A stretch of DNA of 64,000 nucleotides, taken from positions 215,664 to 279,663 of the forward strand of contig JAVJTC010000029.1 of assembly GCA_040219085.1 (NCBI GenBank), read 5' to 3'. Below, one piece after another: positions 1-9,082 of the stretch. The notes under the pieces were generated by a model. It ran no database searches. It was given only the letters and a program-made list of their open reading frames with translations, and had not been told where the DNA came from. Each line of letters opens with the position of its first letter. The stretch's first letter is position 1. This stretch comes from Acidimicrobiales bacterium. GTDB taxonomy: Bacteria; Actinomycetota; Acidimicrobiia; Acidimicrobiales; JAVJTC01. Made by a program: the position numbers and the translations under genes.

Positions 1-32
1 GGTCCGCCACCGCCGTGTGAGATGCTCAGGCG

Positions 33-2300
33 ATGATCGAGCACCTCCTCGAACCCGACTTCACGGGCCGGGTCGGCACCACGGTCGACCGGTCGACGCC
101 CGCGTGGCCGGAGCTTCCGACGCCCGGACCTGACGCGCCGAACGTCGTCGTCATCGTCCTCGACGACGTGGGCTTCGCCCAGCTGGGCTGCTACGGCTCC
201 GACATCTCGACGCCTCACATCGACGGACTCGCCGCGTCAGGGCTGCGCTACACCAACTTCCACGTCACGCCGCTCTGCTCCCCCACCCGCGCCTGCATCC
301 TCACCGGCCGCAACCACCACAGCGTCGGCATGGGGATGATCAGCGGTTTCCCGTCCGGCTTCCCCAACGGTCGTGAGGCGGTGTCGCACCGGGCGGCGAT
401 GATCCCGGCCGCGCTGCGCGCCGAGGGCTACGGGACCTACGCCGTGGGCAAGTGGCACCTCGTCCCGATGGCCGACATGACACCCGCCGGCCGGTTCGAC
501 CATTGGCCCCTCTCGCACGGCTTCGACCGCTTCTACGGATTCCTCGGCGGCGAGACCGACCAGTACCGACCGAACCTCTACGTGGACAACCACGTGGCGA
601 CGCCGCCGCAGAACCCCGGGTACCACCTCAGCGAGGACCTGGTGGCCCAGGCGGAGACGATGCTGAGCGGGCACCGTTCGGCGGCCCCGGACCGGCCGTT
701 CTTCCTGTACCTGGCATTCGGGGCGTGCCACGGCCCCCACCAGGTCCCCGAGCCCTATCGCAGCCGCTACCGGGGTCGCTACGACGACGGGTGGGACGCC
801 ACCCGCGAACGCTGGCACCGACGCCAACTCGAACTCGGCGTGATTCCGCCCGGGACCGGCCTGGCGCCACGGAACCCCGACGTCGAGCCGTGGGCGTCGT
901 TCGATCCGGCCGAACAGGCGAGATTCGCGGAGTTCCAGGAGGTGTTCGCGGGCTTCCTCGAACACACCGACGCCCAGGTGGGCCGCGTCCTCGCGACGCT
1001 GGACGCTCTCGAGTGCGCCGGGAACACCATCGTGATGGTGATGTCGGACAACGGCGCCGCCGGTGAGGCCGGGCCACGGGGCACGTGGAACGAGCTGATC
1101 CCCTTCAACGGGCTGTCCGATGCCGAAGCGGCCACCCTCGACGTCGACGAGGAACTGGGATCACCCGCCACCTACCCGCTGTACCCGTCGGGGTGGGCCC
1201 AGGTCGGCAACACCCCACTGAAGTGGTACAAGCACCACACGTTCGGCGGCGGGGTACGCGCACCGCTGATCGTCCGCTGGCCGGGCCACACCGCCGCCGG
1301 TGGCGTCCGCAGCCGTTTCCAGCACGCGATCGACATCACCCCGACGATCCTCGACGCCGCGGGCGTGGACTTCCCCGAGGTCGTCGACGGTGTCGCGCAA
1401 CTCCCCGTCCACGGTGAGAGCTTCCTGGACCAGATGGACGAACGACCCTCGGTGGACTCGGCGGGGACCCCCGGCACCGGCCGGGTCCAGTACTTCGAGA
1501 TGCAGGGTCACCGGGGCATCTTCGACGACGGGTGGAAGGCGGTGACCATGCACACAGCGGGTGAACCGTTCGAGTCCGACCGCTGGGAGCTCTACCGGCT
1601 CGACGAGGACTTCGCCGAACTGAACGACCTCGCTGAGGCTGAACCCGACCGCCTCGCCCGCATGAAGGACCTCTGGTGGCACGAGGCCGGTCGCCATGGC
1701 GTGACTCCCCTCGACGACCGCTTCCTCGAACGGGCCCAGGACAGGCGCGGGACCGACAACGAGGGCCGAACCCGTTTCCGCTACTTCCGGGGGACCCCGC
1801 GGATCTCCGAGTCGGCAGGAGCCGAGATCCGCGCCGGCGCCTTCACGATGGTCGTGCAACTCGACGGGTACGTCCCCGGCGACGAGGGCGTCCTGGTCGC
1901 ATTCGGCGGTCGGTTCTCCGGGCTGGTCCTCTTCGTCGAGAACGACCACCTCTGCTTCGACCACAACAGCTACACCAACCACACGCATCTTCGTTCACGC
2001 GCCGCGATCCCCGCCGGCACGGCCACCGTCGGCATCGGGTGGGCGCCGGTCGACGACGAGGCCACCGTCGATCTGCTCGTCGACGGCGCCCCCGACGCCT
2101 CCGTGCGCATCAGTCGGCCCGTTCCGTTCTACGCGGGCGGAAACGGCTTCGAGGTCGGCGGCAACTGGCTCTCGCGGGTCAGCGACCGCTACGAGATGCC
2201 CTTCGAGTACACGGGCCGCTTCCGTCACGTGACGATCGACGCGTCCGGGACGGACCTCGACACGGGCGGCGCACGGCGGGCGGCCGCGCGCGCGGACTGA
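33..2300 (+). CDS. Arylsulfatase-type sulfatase
   Basis: Sulfatase of the alkaline-phosphatase superfamily, hydrolysing sulfate esters (substrate unknown). The 755-residue protein has the N-terminal metal-binding stretch VIVLDDVGF near residue 41 and the formylglycine motif LCSPTR at 81-86. Cys82 is the residue that a formylglycine-generating enzyme would oxidise. GKWHL and SDNGA, typical of the fold, follow. The last 200 or so residues form an extra beta-rich domain, as in AtsA-like enzymes of actinobacteria. No signal peptide is visible, so it may be cytoplasmic. The ATG at 33 is the first good start and has only a weak ribosome site. It is convergent with the next gene. Class is confident, substrate is not. 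Confidence 0.93.
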   Translation: MIEHLLEPDFTGRVGTTVDRSTPAWPELPTPGPDAPNVVVIVLDDVGFAQLGCYGSDISTPHIDGLAASGLRYTNFHVTPLCSPTRACILTGRNHHSVGMGMISGFPSGFPNGREAVSHRAAMIPAALRAEGYGTYAVGKWHLVPMADMTPAGRFDHWPLSHGFDRFYGFLGGETDQYRPNLYVDNHVATPPQNPGYHLSEDLVAQAETMLSGHRSAAPDRPFFLYLAFGACHGPHQVPEPYRSRYRGRYDDGWDATRERWHRRQLELGVIPPGTGLAPRNPDVEPWASFDPAEQARFAEFQEVFAGFLEHTDAQVGRVLATLDALECAGNTIVMVMSDNGAAGEAGPRGTWNELIPFNGLSDAEAATLDVDEELGSPATYPLYPSGWAQVGNTPLKWYKHHTFGGGVRAPLIVRWPGHTAAGGVRSRFQHAIDITPTILDAAGVDFPEVVDGVAQLPVHGESFLDQMDERPSVDSAGTPGTGRVQYFEMQGHRGIFDDGWKAVTMHTAGEPFESDRWELYRLDEDFAELNDLAEAEPDRLARMKDLWWHEAGRHGVTPLDDRFLERAQDRRGTDNEGRTRFRYFRGTPRISESAGAEIRAGAFTMVVQLDGYVPGDEGVLVAFGGRFSGLVLFVENDHLCFDHNSYTNHTHLRSRAAIPAGTATVGIGWAPVDDEATVDLLVDGAPDASVRISRPVPFYAGGNGFEVGGNWLSRVSDRYEMPFEYTGRFRHVTIDASGTDLDTGGARRAAARAD

Positions 2301-2349
2301 GCCAGGCTGAAGGCTGTTCGCTGTCCCTTCCGGCTCGGCCCGGGCAGGC

Positions 2350-3078
2350 TCAGGGCTGCTCGTTGTAGGTGAAGACCACCAGGCCGATCGGCGTCTGGCC
2401 GATGGCCGACAGCGACGCCTGGGACACGTGCAGTCTCAGGATCATCGAGGCGTCACCACCGAGCGCCCACACCACGGCGGCCTTGACCGGTGTCGCGTGG
2501 GTGGCGACGAGGACCACCTCACCGGCCGGCGACGCGAGCAGGTCGTCACAGGCAGCTCTGACCCGCTCGCTCAGAGAGGCGAGTGACTCACCACCGCCGG
2601 GTGGTTCGTAGTGGACGTCACGGGCCCAGCCCCAGGCGAGAGAGCTGATCGCCTCCTCGACCGGCCAGCCCTCGGCCATCCCGTAGTCGATCTCCGCGAA
2701 ACGCTCGTCGACGGTGGTCGGAACATCCGCGAAACCTCCGTGCTCCAACGTCTGTCGGGCTCGCAGCGACGGGCTCGTGACGGCCCTGTCGACGTTCCAC
2801 CGGTCCCTGATGAGTGCACCCACCGCTTCGGCCTGCTCGATGCCGACCTCGTCGAGAGGCGGGTTCAGTCGGCCCTGGAGGCGGTGCTCCGCGTTGAGCA
2901 CGGTTCGCCCGTGGCGGAGCAGGACGATCGTCGTCGGCCCCTCGTAGCCGGGATCGAAGCCGTCGTCGGCCGCGCCTCTCAGCCAGGCGACCGAAGATGG
3001 CTCGCCTCGGCCCCCCGACCCGGACTCAGACGAAGATGGCTCGCCTCGGCCCCCCGACCCGGACTCAGACGAGGTCAT
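2350..3078 (-). CDS. Histidine phosphatase family protein (phosphoglycerate mutase-like)
   Basis: Phosphohydrolase of the histidine phosphatase superfamily. The catalytic signature LLRHGRT lies near residue 53 and a second-half histidine is in VATHATPVKA. The overall match is to the small CobC/GpmB-like branch, so the substrate cannot be named. The first 45 residues are an odd low-complexity extension in which a 13-residue Ser/Gly/Glu unit occurs twice in tandem, encoded by two identical 39-base repeats. The fold begins only after this extension. The gene lies 21 bases downstream of ribF on the same strand and may be cotranscribed with it. Confidence 0.88.
   Translation of the reverse strand: MTSSESGSGGRGEPSSSESGSGGRGEPSSVAWLRGAADDGFDPGYEGPTTIVLLRHGRTVLNAEHRLQGRLNPPLDEVGIEQAEAVGALIRDRWNVDRAVTSPSLRARQTLEHGGFADVPTTVDERFAEIDYGMAEGWPVEEAISSLAWGWARDVHYEPPGGGESLASLSERVRAACDDLLASPAGEVVLVATHATPVKAAVVWALGGDASMILRLHVSQASLSAIGQTPIGLVVFTYNEQP
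2993..3070. repeat. Exact 39-base tandem direct repeat (two copies)
   Basis: Positions 2993-3031 and 3032-3070 are identical 39-base units, in frame within the 5' end of the histidine phosphatase gene. They add 13 residues per copy (Ser/Gly/Glu/Arg rich). An in-frame slippage or recombination duplication is the simplest origin. Confidence 0.95.
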
Positions 3079-3099
3079 GGCCGATCTCCGACAGCGCCG

Positions 3100-4050
3100 T
3101 CACGGGTACTCGTCGAGGATCCGGCGTGCCTGTTCGGTGTCCAACTTGAGTTGCCGGGCGAGGTCGTCGATGCCGTCGAATCGGCGTTCGCTGCGGATGA
3201 ACTCGGCGAACTCGACCCGAACGAAGTCGCCGTAGAGGTCCCCGTCGAAGTCGAGCACATGGGCTTCGAGCAGCGAGTGCTCGGCGTGCTGGTAGAAGGT
3301 CGGACGCTTGCCGATGTTGATCGCACACGGTCGGCGAACGTCGTCGGACGCGGTGAGCCAACCGGCGTACACGCCGTCGGCGGGCCAGGCCCGATCCCGT
3401 GAGACCGGCACGTTGGCGGTCGGGAAGCCGATCGTGCGCCCCCGCTGGTCGCCCATGAGAACCTCGCCGGTGATGGCGAACGGCCGGCCGAGCATCGTCG
3501 TGGCCTCGCTGACCCGTCCTCCGGCGAGAGCCCGGCGGATCGCCGTGGACGACACGGGCTCGGGCATCCCGTCGAGGCGGGCCAGGTCCACGACCTCGAC
3601 GTCGAATCCCGAACGGGCGCCGAACACGATGAGGTCGTCGACGTTGCCGCCGCGGTTGGCACCGAAGTGGAAGTTCGCGCCGATGACCACGCGACTCGCA
3701 TTGAGCGAATGGACGAGTATCCGGTCGACGAACGTCTCGGGTTCCATCGTCGAGATGTCCGGGGTGAACGGCAACACGACCGTGCGGTCCACCCCGAGGG
3801 TCTCGAGGCGGGCGAGCTTCGACTCGAGCGTCGAGAGGAGCTTCGGTGCACTCTCGGGCCGCAGCAGAAGGGCCGGGTGGGGATCGAAGGTCACGACGGT
3901 GGCCCGGAGTTCGTTCTGGCGGGCGTGCTCGACCATGCGCCCGACGATCAACTGGTGCCCGAGATGCACGCCGTCGAAGACGCCGATGGTGACGGCGGAC
4001 GGGTCACTGTTCTCGGGGAGGTCGCGCAGAACGTGCATGGGAGTGCTCAA
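3100..4050 (-). CDS. ribF: Bifunctional riboflavin kinase / FAD synthetase
   Basis: Makes FMN and then FAD from riboflavin and ATP in the cytosol. The N-terminal nucleotidyltransferase half shows IGVFDGVHLGHQ near residue 22. The C-terminal flavokinase half shows GRTIGFPTANV near residue 204 and IGKRPTF. The length of 316 residues is normal for bacterial RibF. The start is the ATG at 4050; an in-frame Met four codons later is possible. In many bacteria ribF follows truB, but here it follows the transsulfuration genes after a 70-base gap. Confidence 0.96.
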   Translation of the reverse strand: MSTPMHVLRDLPENSDPSAVTIGVFDGVHLGHQLIVGRMVEHARQNELRATVVTFDPHPALLLRPESAPKLLSTLESKLARLETLGVDRTVVLPFTPDISTMEPETFVDRILVHSLNASRVVIGANFHFGANRGGNVDDLIVFGARSGFDVEVVDLARLDGMPEPVSSTAIRRALAGGRVSEATTMLGRPFAITGEVLMGDQRGRTIGFPTANVPVSRDRAWPADGVYAGWLTASDDVRRPCAINIGKRPTFYQHAEHSLLEAHVLDFDGDLYGDFVRVEFAEFIRSERRFDGIDDLARQLKLDTEQARRILDEYP

Positions 4051-4120
4051 TCTACCAGTGCCCCCGTCTCGGCCTTCAGGGCTCAGTCGTCCGGTGGTGC
4101 CTTCCGAGCCGCCGGAGGCC

Positions 4121-5290
4121 TCACGCCGCTTCGGCGCCCAGCGCCCGGTCGAGATCGGCGAGGAGGTCGTCGAGCGACTCGATCCCCACCGAGAGCCGCA
4201 CGAGCGCCTCGTCGACGGCGAGGGGCGAGTCCGCCGCCGACGCGTGGGTCATGACCGCGGGATGCTCGATGAGGGACTCCACCGCACCGAGCGACTCCGC
4301 CAGCGTGAACAGGCGGGTGGCCTCGGCGACCCGGACCGCAGCGTCGCGCCCACCACGCACCAGGAACGACACCATCCCACCGAACCCCGACATCTGCGCG
4401 GCCGCCACCTCGTGACCGGGATGTGTGGCCAGCCCCGGGTACAGGACACGCTCGACGCCGTCGTGGTCCGCCAGCATCGCAGCGACCGCCGACGCGTTCG
4501 CGCAGTGACGGTCCATCCGGACCGGCAGTGTCTTGAGGCCCCGCAGCACGAGGAAACAGTCGAGGGGACCCGGGACAGCGCCCGCGGCGTTCTGCACGAA
4601 GGCCAGGCGGTCGGCGATGGCGTCGTCGCGGGTCACCACCAGACCGCCGACGACGTCGGAGTGCCCCCCCAGATACTTCGTGGCGGAGTGCACGACGATG
4701 TCCGCTCCCCACTCGAGGGGTCGCTGCAGGTAGGGCGTCGCGAACGTGTTGTCGACCACCACCAGGGCGCCCGCGGTCCGGGCGACCTCGACGATCGCGG
4801 CGATGTCCACGATCGACAGGTTCGGATTCGTGGGCGTCTCGATCCACACCATCGCGGTCCGGTCGTCGATCGCCTCCGCCAGTGCGCCCGGTGAGTGCAG
4901 CGGCCGCGCGTCCCACTCCAGGCCCGCGCGGGCGTGCACCGTCGACACGAGCCGGTATGTGCCGCCGTAGGCGTCGTCACCCATCACCAGGCGCTCGCCG
5001 GGCCCCAGCAGTCTCAGCACGGCATCGACGGCGGCCATACCGCTTGCGAAGGCGAGACCCCGGCGGCCCGACTCGAGCGAGGCGATCGCCGCCTCGAGGG
5101 CCGAACGGGTCGGGTTGGACGTCCGGGCGTACTCGTGACCGCGGTGGCGGCCCACGCCATCCTGGGCGAACGTACTCGTCTGGTAGATCGGCACGGTGAC
5201 GGCGCCGGTGGCGGGGTCGGGTTCCTGGCCGTCGTGCACAGCCCGTGTCTCGAAGCCGCGGTCCGGCCCGGACACCGCGTCGCCGTTCAC
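4121..5290 (-). CDS. Cystathionine gamma-synthase / gamma-lyase family PLP enzyme
   Basis: Cys/Met-metabolism PLP-dependent enzyme of 389 residues. The PLP lysine is Lys205 in HSATKYLGGHSD, and the phosphate-binding region SLESGRRGLAFASGMAA is intact. Sequence alone does not separate the synthase (MetB, O-acyl-homoserine plus cysteine) from the lyase (cystathionine to cysteine). The GTG start at 5290 overlaps the stop of cystathionine beta-synthase (GTGA), so the two are translationally coupled. That pairing argues for gamma-lyase activity in reverse transsulfuration from methionine to cysteine. Confidence 0.93.
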   Translation of the reverse strand: MNGDAVSGPDRGFETRAVHDGQEPDPATGAVTVPIYQTSTFAQDGVGRHRGHEYARTSNPTRSALEAAIASLESGRRGLAFASGMAAVDAVLRLLGPGERLVMGDDAYGGTYRLVSTVHARAGLEWDARPLHSPGALAEAIDDRTAMVWIETPTNPNLSIVDIAAIVEVARTAGALVVVDNTFATPYLQRPLEWGADIVVHSATKYLGGHSDVVGGLVVTRDDAIADRLAFVQNAAGAVPGPLDCFLVLRGLKTLPVRMDRHCANASAVAAMLADHDGVERVLYPGLATHPGHEVAAAQMSGFGGMVSFLVRGGRDAAVRVAEATRLFTLAESLGAVESLIEHPAVMTHASAADSPLAVDEALVRLSVGIESLDDLLADLDRALGAEAA

Positions 5291-6696
5291 GACGCCTCCG
5301 CAGCGTTCTGGTCTCCGACCGCGGGTCCGGGCACCTCGGCCGACAGGAACCCGAGGACGTCACTGCGGGAGATCACCGCCCGGGGCCGACCCCCGTCGAG
5401 GACCAGCAGAGCACGGCACGTGTCGAACCGGGCCACGACCGCGGCGAGCGACTGGCCGACCCCGATGGTGTCGATGGCGGGGCCCATCACGTCGCCGACC
5501 GGCCGGTCGATGACCGCGTGGTCCTCGTACGTCGCCTGCATGAGATGCAACTCGTCGACCGAGCCGACCACCTCGGCCGCGGACAGCGGCATCTCCCCCT
5601 TGCCGACCGGCAGCTGCGAGACGCCGTGCCGCGCCATCAGGTCGAAGGCCAGGCGGACGGGATCACCCGGTTGTACGTAGACGAGGTCCGGGGTGAGCGA
5701 CGACCGAGCCTCGAGCAGGTGACGGACGGTCGGTCCGTCACCGGTCTGGAGGAAACCGCGGTTCTCCATCCAGTCGTCGTCGAAGATGCGCGACAGGTAC
5801 AGGCGGCCCGAGTCGGGCACGAGGACCACCACGACGTCGTCGGGGCCACACCGACGCGCCACCTCGAGCGCGGCGTGCACGGCCGTGCCGCCCGAGCCGC
5901 CGATGAGCAGACCCTCCGAGCGGCTGACCAACCGGGCGGTGGCGAAGCTGTCGGCGTCGCTCACCGCGATCACCTCGTCGACGATCGCCGCGTCATAGGT
6001 GTCTGGCCAGAAGTCCTCGCCGACGCCCTCCACCAGGTAGGGACGTCCGTCGCCGCCGCTGTAGACCGAACCCTCGGGGTCGGCCACGACGATCTGCACA
6101 TCGGGGTTCTGCGCCTTCAGGTACCGGCCGACGCCGGTGACTGTTCCGCCGGTTCCCGCCCCGGCGACGAAGTGCGTGATCCGGCCGTCGGTCTGGTCCC
6201 ATATCTCGGGACCGGTCGACTGCTCGTGGGCGAGCGGATTGACCGGGTTGTGGTACTGGTTCGGGCGGTAGGCACCGGGGATCTCCGAGACCAGTCGCTC
6301 GGCGACCGAGTAGTACGACCCGGGATCCTCAGGTGCGACGGCCACAGGGCACACGACGACCTCGGCCCCGTAGGCCCGCAGCAACGCGACCTTCTCCGTG
6401 GCGACCTTGTCGGTCACGACGAACACGCAGTCGTAGCCACGCTGGGCCGCCACTATGGCCAGTCCGACGCCGGTGTTCCCCGAGGTCGGCTCGACGATCG
6501 TCCCGCCCGGCTTCAGGAGCCCCTCCGCCTCGGCAGCCTCGACCATCGCGAGGGCGGGACGGTCCTTGACGCTGCCGCCGGGGTTCGTCGTCTCGAGCTT
6601 CGCGGCGAACGTGCACAGGAGATCACCGGCGATGCGGGGCATCGCGACGAGAGGGGTTCCCCCGATCAGATCGAGAGCGGACGCCGCGATCTCCAT
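5287..6696 (-). CDS. cbs: Cystathionine beta-synthase with C-terminal CBS domains
   Basis: Condenses serine (or an activated serine) with homocysteine to cystathionine. The 469-residue protein has the PLP lysine Lys44 in NPGGSVKDR and the phosphate loop EPTSGNTG near 69-76, followed by a fold-type II core to about residue 330. Two CBS motifs (roughly 340-455, including VISRSDVLGFL) form a regulatory Bateman module, which separates it from plain cysteine synthase CysK. It is immediately upstream of and coupled to the gamma-synthase/lyase gene, giving a two-gene transsulfuration unit. Confidence 0.94.
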   Translation of the reverse strand: MEIAASALDLIGGTPLVAMPRIAGDLLCTFAAKLETTNPGGSVKDRPALAMVEAAEAEGLLKPGGTIVEPTSGNTGVGLAIVAAQRGYDCVFVVTDKVATEKVALLRAYGAEVVVCPVAVAPEDPGSYYSVAERLVSEIPGAYRPNQYHNPVNPLAHEQSTGPEIWDQTDGRITHFVAGAGTGGTVTGVGRYLKAQNPDVQIVVADPEGSVYSGGDGRPYLVEGVGEDFWPDTYDAAIVDEVIAVSDADSFATARLVSRSEGLLIGGSGGTAVHAALEVARRCGPDDVVVVLVPDSGRLYLSRIFDDDWMENRGFLQTGDGPTVRHLLEARSSLTPDLVYVQPGDPVRLAFDLMARHGVSQLPVGKGEMPLSAAEVVGSVDELHLMQATYEDHAVIDRPVGDVMGPAIDTIGVGQSLAAVVARFDTCRALLVLDGGRPRAVISRSDVLGFLSAEVPGPAVGDQNAAEAS

Positions 6697-6733
6697 GCCG
6701 GCACCCTATCTGCGGCGCCCGCCACGGATTCCT

Positions 6734-7957
6734 TCAGGGAGCTGTGACGATCTCCGACACGACGGCCTCGTCGCCGTCGACGCGCATGACGCGCAGCGGC
6801 CGGTCGTCGAGCATGCGGTCCGACGTGCTCCACGAGGCTGTGGCGATCACGAGATCCTCGCCCGCCATGGCGGGGAACTCCGCTGCCGGATCGCGGGGGT
6901 TCCTCTCGACGGCCCGCAACAGGGCGACCATGACGTCGGCACCGGCCACCATCGTCCCGCCTTCGGCCGAGCCGCCGATCGTGGCACGGACGGCTTCGAC
7001 GAGGGCGTCGACGGCGTCCACCGGGTCGTTGCGGAACGTCGAGCCCCAACTGAGGAAGCTCACGTCACCGAGGTCCTCGGTCAGCCAGTCGGTCCCGTCC
7101 ATGGCCGATCCGGCGATCACGGGCGCCGTGAACTCGCGCTCCCGCAACAGGGCGAGAACTGCCGGCCCGGTCGTGGGAAGGCTCCCGCACAACACGATCT
7201 GCTCGCCCACCCCCACCGGCGTGAGGTCGGGTTCGGGTCCGAGGATGTCCGGCTCGAAGCGGGCGATGAGTTCACGGTCGTAGGCGAACTCGCCGCCGAC
7301 CGAGCCGCCGAGCGCGGCGAAGCGCGCCGTGAACGCCTCACACTGCGCCACCATCTCCGGAGCGCTCGAGTCCACCACCACAGCGACCGTGCTCACGCCG
7401 CGCCCGGCGACGACCTCCGCGATCGCGCGCCCTTCGGCCTGCGTGGAGATCCCCGCCGACCATGCGCCCGAGGTCTCCCAGCGCGGATCGGAACCACACG
7501 GGCTGACGGCCGGAATCCCGTAGTCGGCGGCCACCTGGAGAGCGGGTCCGGCGAAGTCGTAGTCACACGTGACGAGCAGGGCCACGGCTCCGTCATCGGC
7601 GAGATCGAGCGCGCCGTTGTAGGTGGCGTTGAGCTCTGTCTGAGTGTCGACCGCACGCAACTCGACGGGTCGGCCGTCGATACCCCCGGTGGCGTTGATC
7701 GCGTCGACCTGTACCTGCGCCGCGGCGAGGGCGGGCCTGTCGAGGCGCCGCGCCAGTCCGGAGTCGGCCATCACAGCGCCGATGAGAAGCGGGGCGGGGC
7801 CCGTCGGGGTGACGGTGCCGGTGGCCTGGTCGGCTTCCCCGTCGGTGCCCGACGCCGTCGGGGAGGCGGAAGTCGAGCCCGGTGCGTCTGTCGGTGGGGT
7901 GCACGCGACCGACACCACACACAGCGCGAGGATGACGCGCCACACGGTTCGGATCAT
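6734..7957 (-). CDS. Branched-chain amino-acid-type ABC transporter substrate-binding lipoprotein
   Basis: Extracytoplasmic solute-binding protein of the Peripla_BP_6 (LivJ/receptor ligand-binding) class, 407 residues. The N-terminus has an arginine, a hydrophobic core and the lipobox VSVAC, so it should be secreted and lipid-anchored at Cys19. A Thr/Ser/Pro/Gly-rich linker of about 40 residues precedes the binding fold, which starts at LLIGAVMADSG. No permease or ATPase genes lie nearby, so it is an orphan receptor. It sits 66 bases downstream of hpnH and may be carried on the hopanoid transcript. Its ligand is unknown. Confidence 0.85.
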   Translation of the reverse strand: MIRTVWRVILALCVVSVACTPPTDAPGSTSASPTASGTDGEADQATGTVTPTGPAPLLIGAVMADSGLARRLDRPALAAAQVQVDAINATGGIDGRPVELRAVDTQTELNATYNGALDLADDGAVALLVTCDYDFAGPALQVAADYGIPAVSPCGSDPRWETSGAWSAGISTQAEGRAIAEVVAGRGVSTVAVVVDSSAPEMVAQCEAFTARFAALGGSVGGEFAYDRELIARFEPDILGPEPDLTPVGVGEQIVLCGSLPTTGPAVLALLREREFTAPVIAGSAMDGTDWLTEDLGDVSFLSWGSTFRNDPVDAVDALVEAVRATIGGSAEGGTMVAGADVMVALLRAVERNPRDPAAEFPAMAGEDLVIATASWSTSDRMLDDRPLRVMRVDGDEAVVSEIVTAP

Positions 7958-8023
7958 CAGTCGAGCGAGCCTAGGGCGCCGCGCCGCACCAGCGGCGCCG
8001 CGCCGGGACCTCGGTGGATCGGC

Positions 8024-9028
8024 TCAGGCGGAGACGGCGGCCCGGATCGACTCGCGCAGCGAGCCCATCGTGGCGATCACCGCGCTCGACTCGTAGCCGC
8101 AGTGCGCCATGCAGTTCTCGCAGCGCTCGTCGCGACCCCTGCCGTACTTCGACCAGTCCGTGGTTTCGATGAGCTCCTGGTAGGTCTCCGCGTAGCCGTC
8201 GGCCATCAGGTAACAGGGGCGCTGCCAACCGAACACCGAGTAGCTGGGGATCCCCCACGGCGTGCAGTCGAAATCCCTCTTGCCCTCGAGGAAGTCGAGG
8301 AACAGTGGCGAATGGTTCAGGCGCCACTTCTTGCGGTTGCCTCCGGCGAAGGCGTCGCGGAACATCTTGCGGGTCCGGTCCACGGGCAGGAAGTTCTCCT
8401 GGTCCGGGGCCTTCTCGTACGCGTAGCCCGGCGAGATCATCATCGCGTCGACCTCGAGTTCGTCGTTGAGGAAATCGAGGACCGACCGCACGCTCTCGGG
8501 CGTGTCGGTGTCGAAGAAGGTGGTGTTGGTGGTGACGCGGAAGCCGCGTTCCTTGGCCATCCGGATCGCCTCGACGACCTCGTCGAAGACACCTTCGCGG
8601 GCGACGGCCTCGTCGTGACGCTCACCGACGCCGTCGACGTGGACCACCCACGAGAAGTTCGGGTTGGGCTCGAAGCGGTCCATCTTGCGACGCAACAGGA
8701 CCGCGTTCGTGCACAGATACACGTAGCGCTTGCGGGCGATCAGTGCCCGCACCATCTCGTCGATCTGGGGGTGCAGCAACGGTTCGCCCCCGGCGATCGA
8801 GACCATCGGCGCGCCGCACTCCTCGATGGCGCTCACCGCCTGGTCGACCGTGACGCGCTTGCGCAGCACCTCGGTCGGGTACTGGATCTTGCCGCATCCG
8901 GGACACTCGAGGTTGCACGCGAAGAGCGGCTCGAGTTCCACGATGAGCGGGAAGTGCTCGCGGCGCGCCAGCTTGTTGCGCGCCATGTAGGCACCGACTC
9001 GCATCGCCTGTCGGATCGGGATTCCCAT
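8024..9028 (-). CDS. hpnH: Hopanoid biosynthesis radical SAM protein HpnH (adenosylhopane synthase)
   Basis: Radical SAM enzyme that adds the 5'-deoxyadenosyl group of SAM to diploptene, giving adenosylhopane, the first step of extended (C35) hopanoids. The CxxxCxxC cluster motif is at Cys38, Cys42 and Cys45 (ACNLECPGC), followed by the GGEPLLH loop. A C-terminal Cys-rich stretch (CENCMAHCGYESSA) belongs to the family. The length of 334 residues is typical. It is the last clearly hopanoid gene of the operon, 54 bases after the HpnG-IspH fusion gene. Confidence 0.95.
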   Translation of the reverse strand: MGIPIRQAMRVGAYMARNKLARREHFPLIVELEPLFACNLECPGCGKIQYPTEVLRKRVTVDQAVSAIEECGAPMVSIAGGEPLLHPQIDEMVRALIARKRYVYLCTNAVLLRRKMDRFEPNPNFSWVVHVDGVGERHDEAVAREGVFDEVVEAIRMAKERGFRVTTNTTFFDTDTPESVRSVLDFLNDELEVDAMMISPGYAYEKAPDQENFLPVDRTRKMFRDAFAGGNRKKWRLNHSPLFLDFLEGKRDFDCTPWGIPSYSVFGWQRPCYLMADGYAETYQELIETTDWSKYGRGRDERCENCMAHCGYESSAVIATMGSLRESIRAAVSA

Positions 9029-9082
9029 CAGTTCATCTCCGTGGGGGTTCGGAAGGTGAGGTGGAGTGTGGCTCGGCTCATG

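Noticed and set aside
1..32. Possible end of an upstream gene at the left edge
   Set aside because: A TGA occurs at 18-20, but too few bases are present to assign a frame.
2297..2353. Inverted repeat CTGAGCC/GGCTCAG between two convergent genes as a terminator
   Set aside because: Only 7-base arms with a 43-base loop; too weak to call a terminator.
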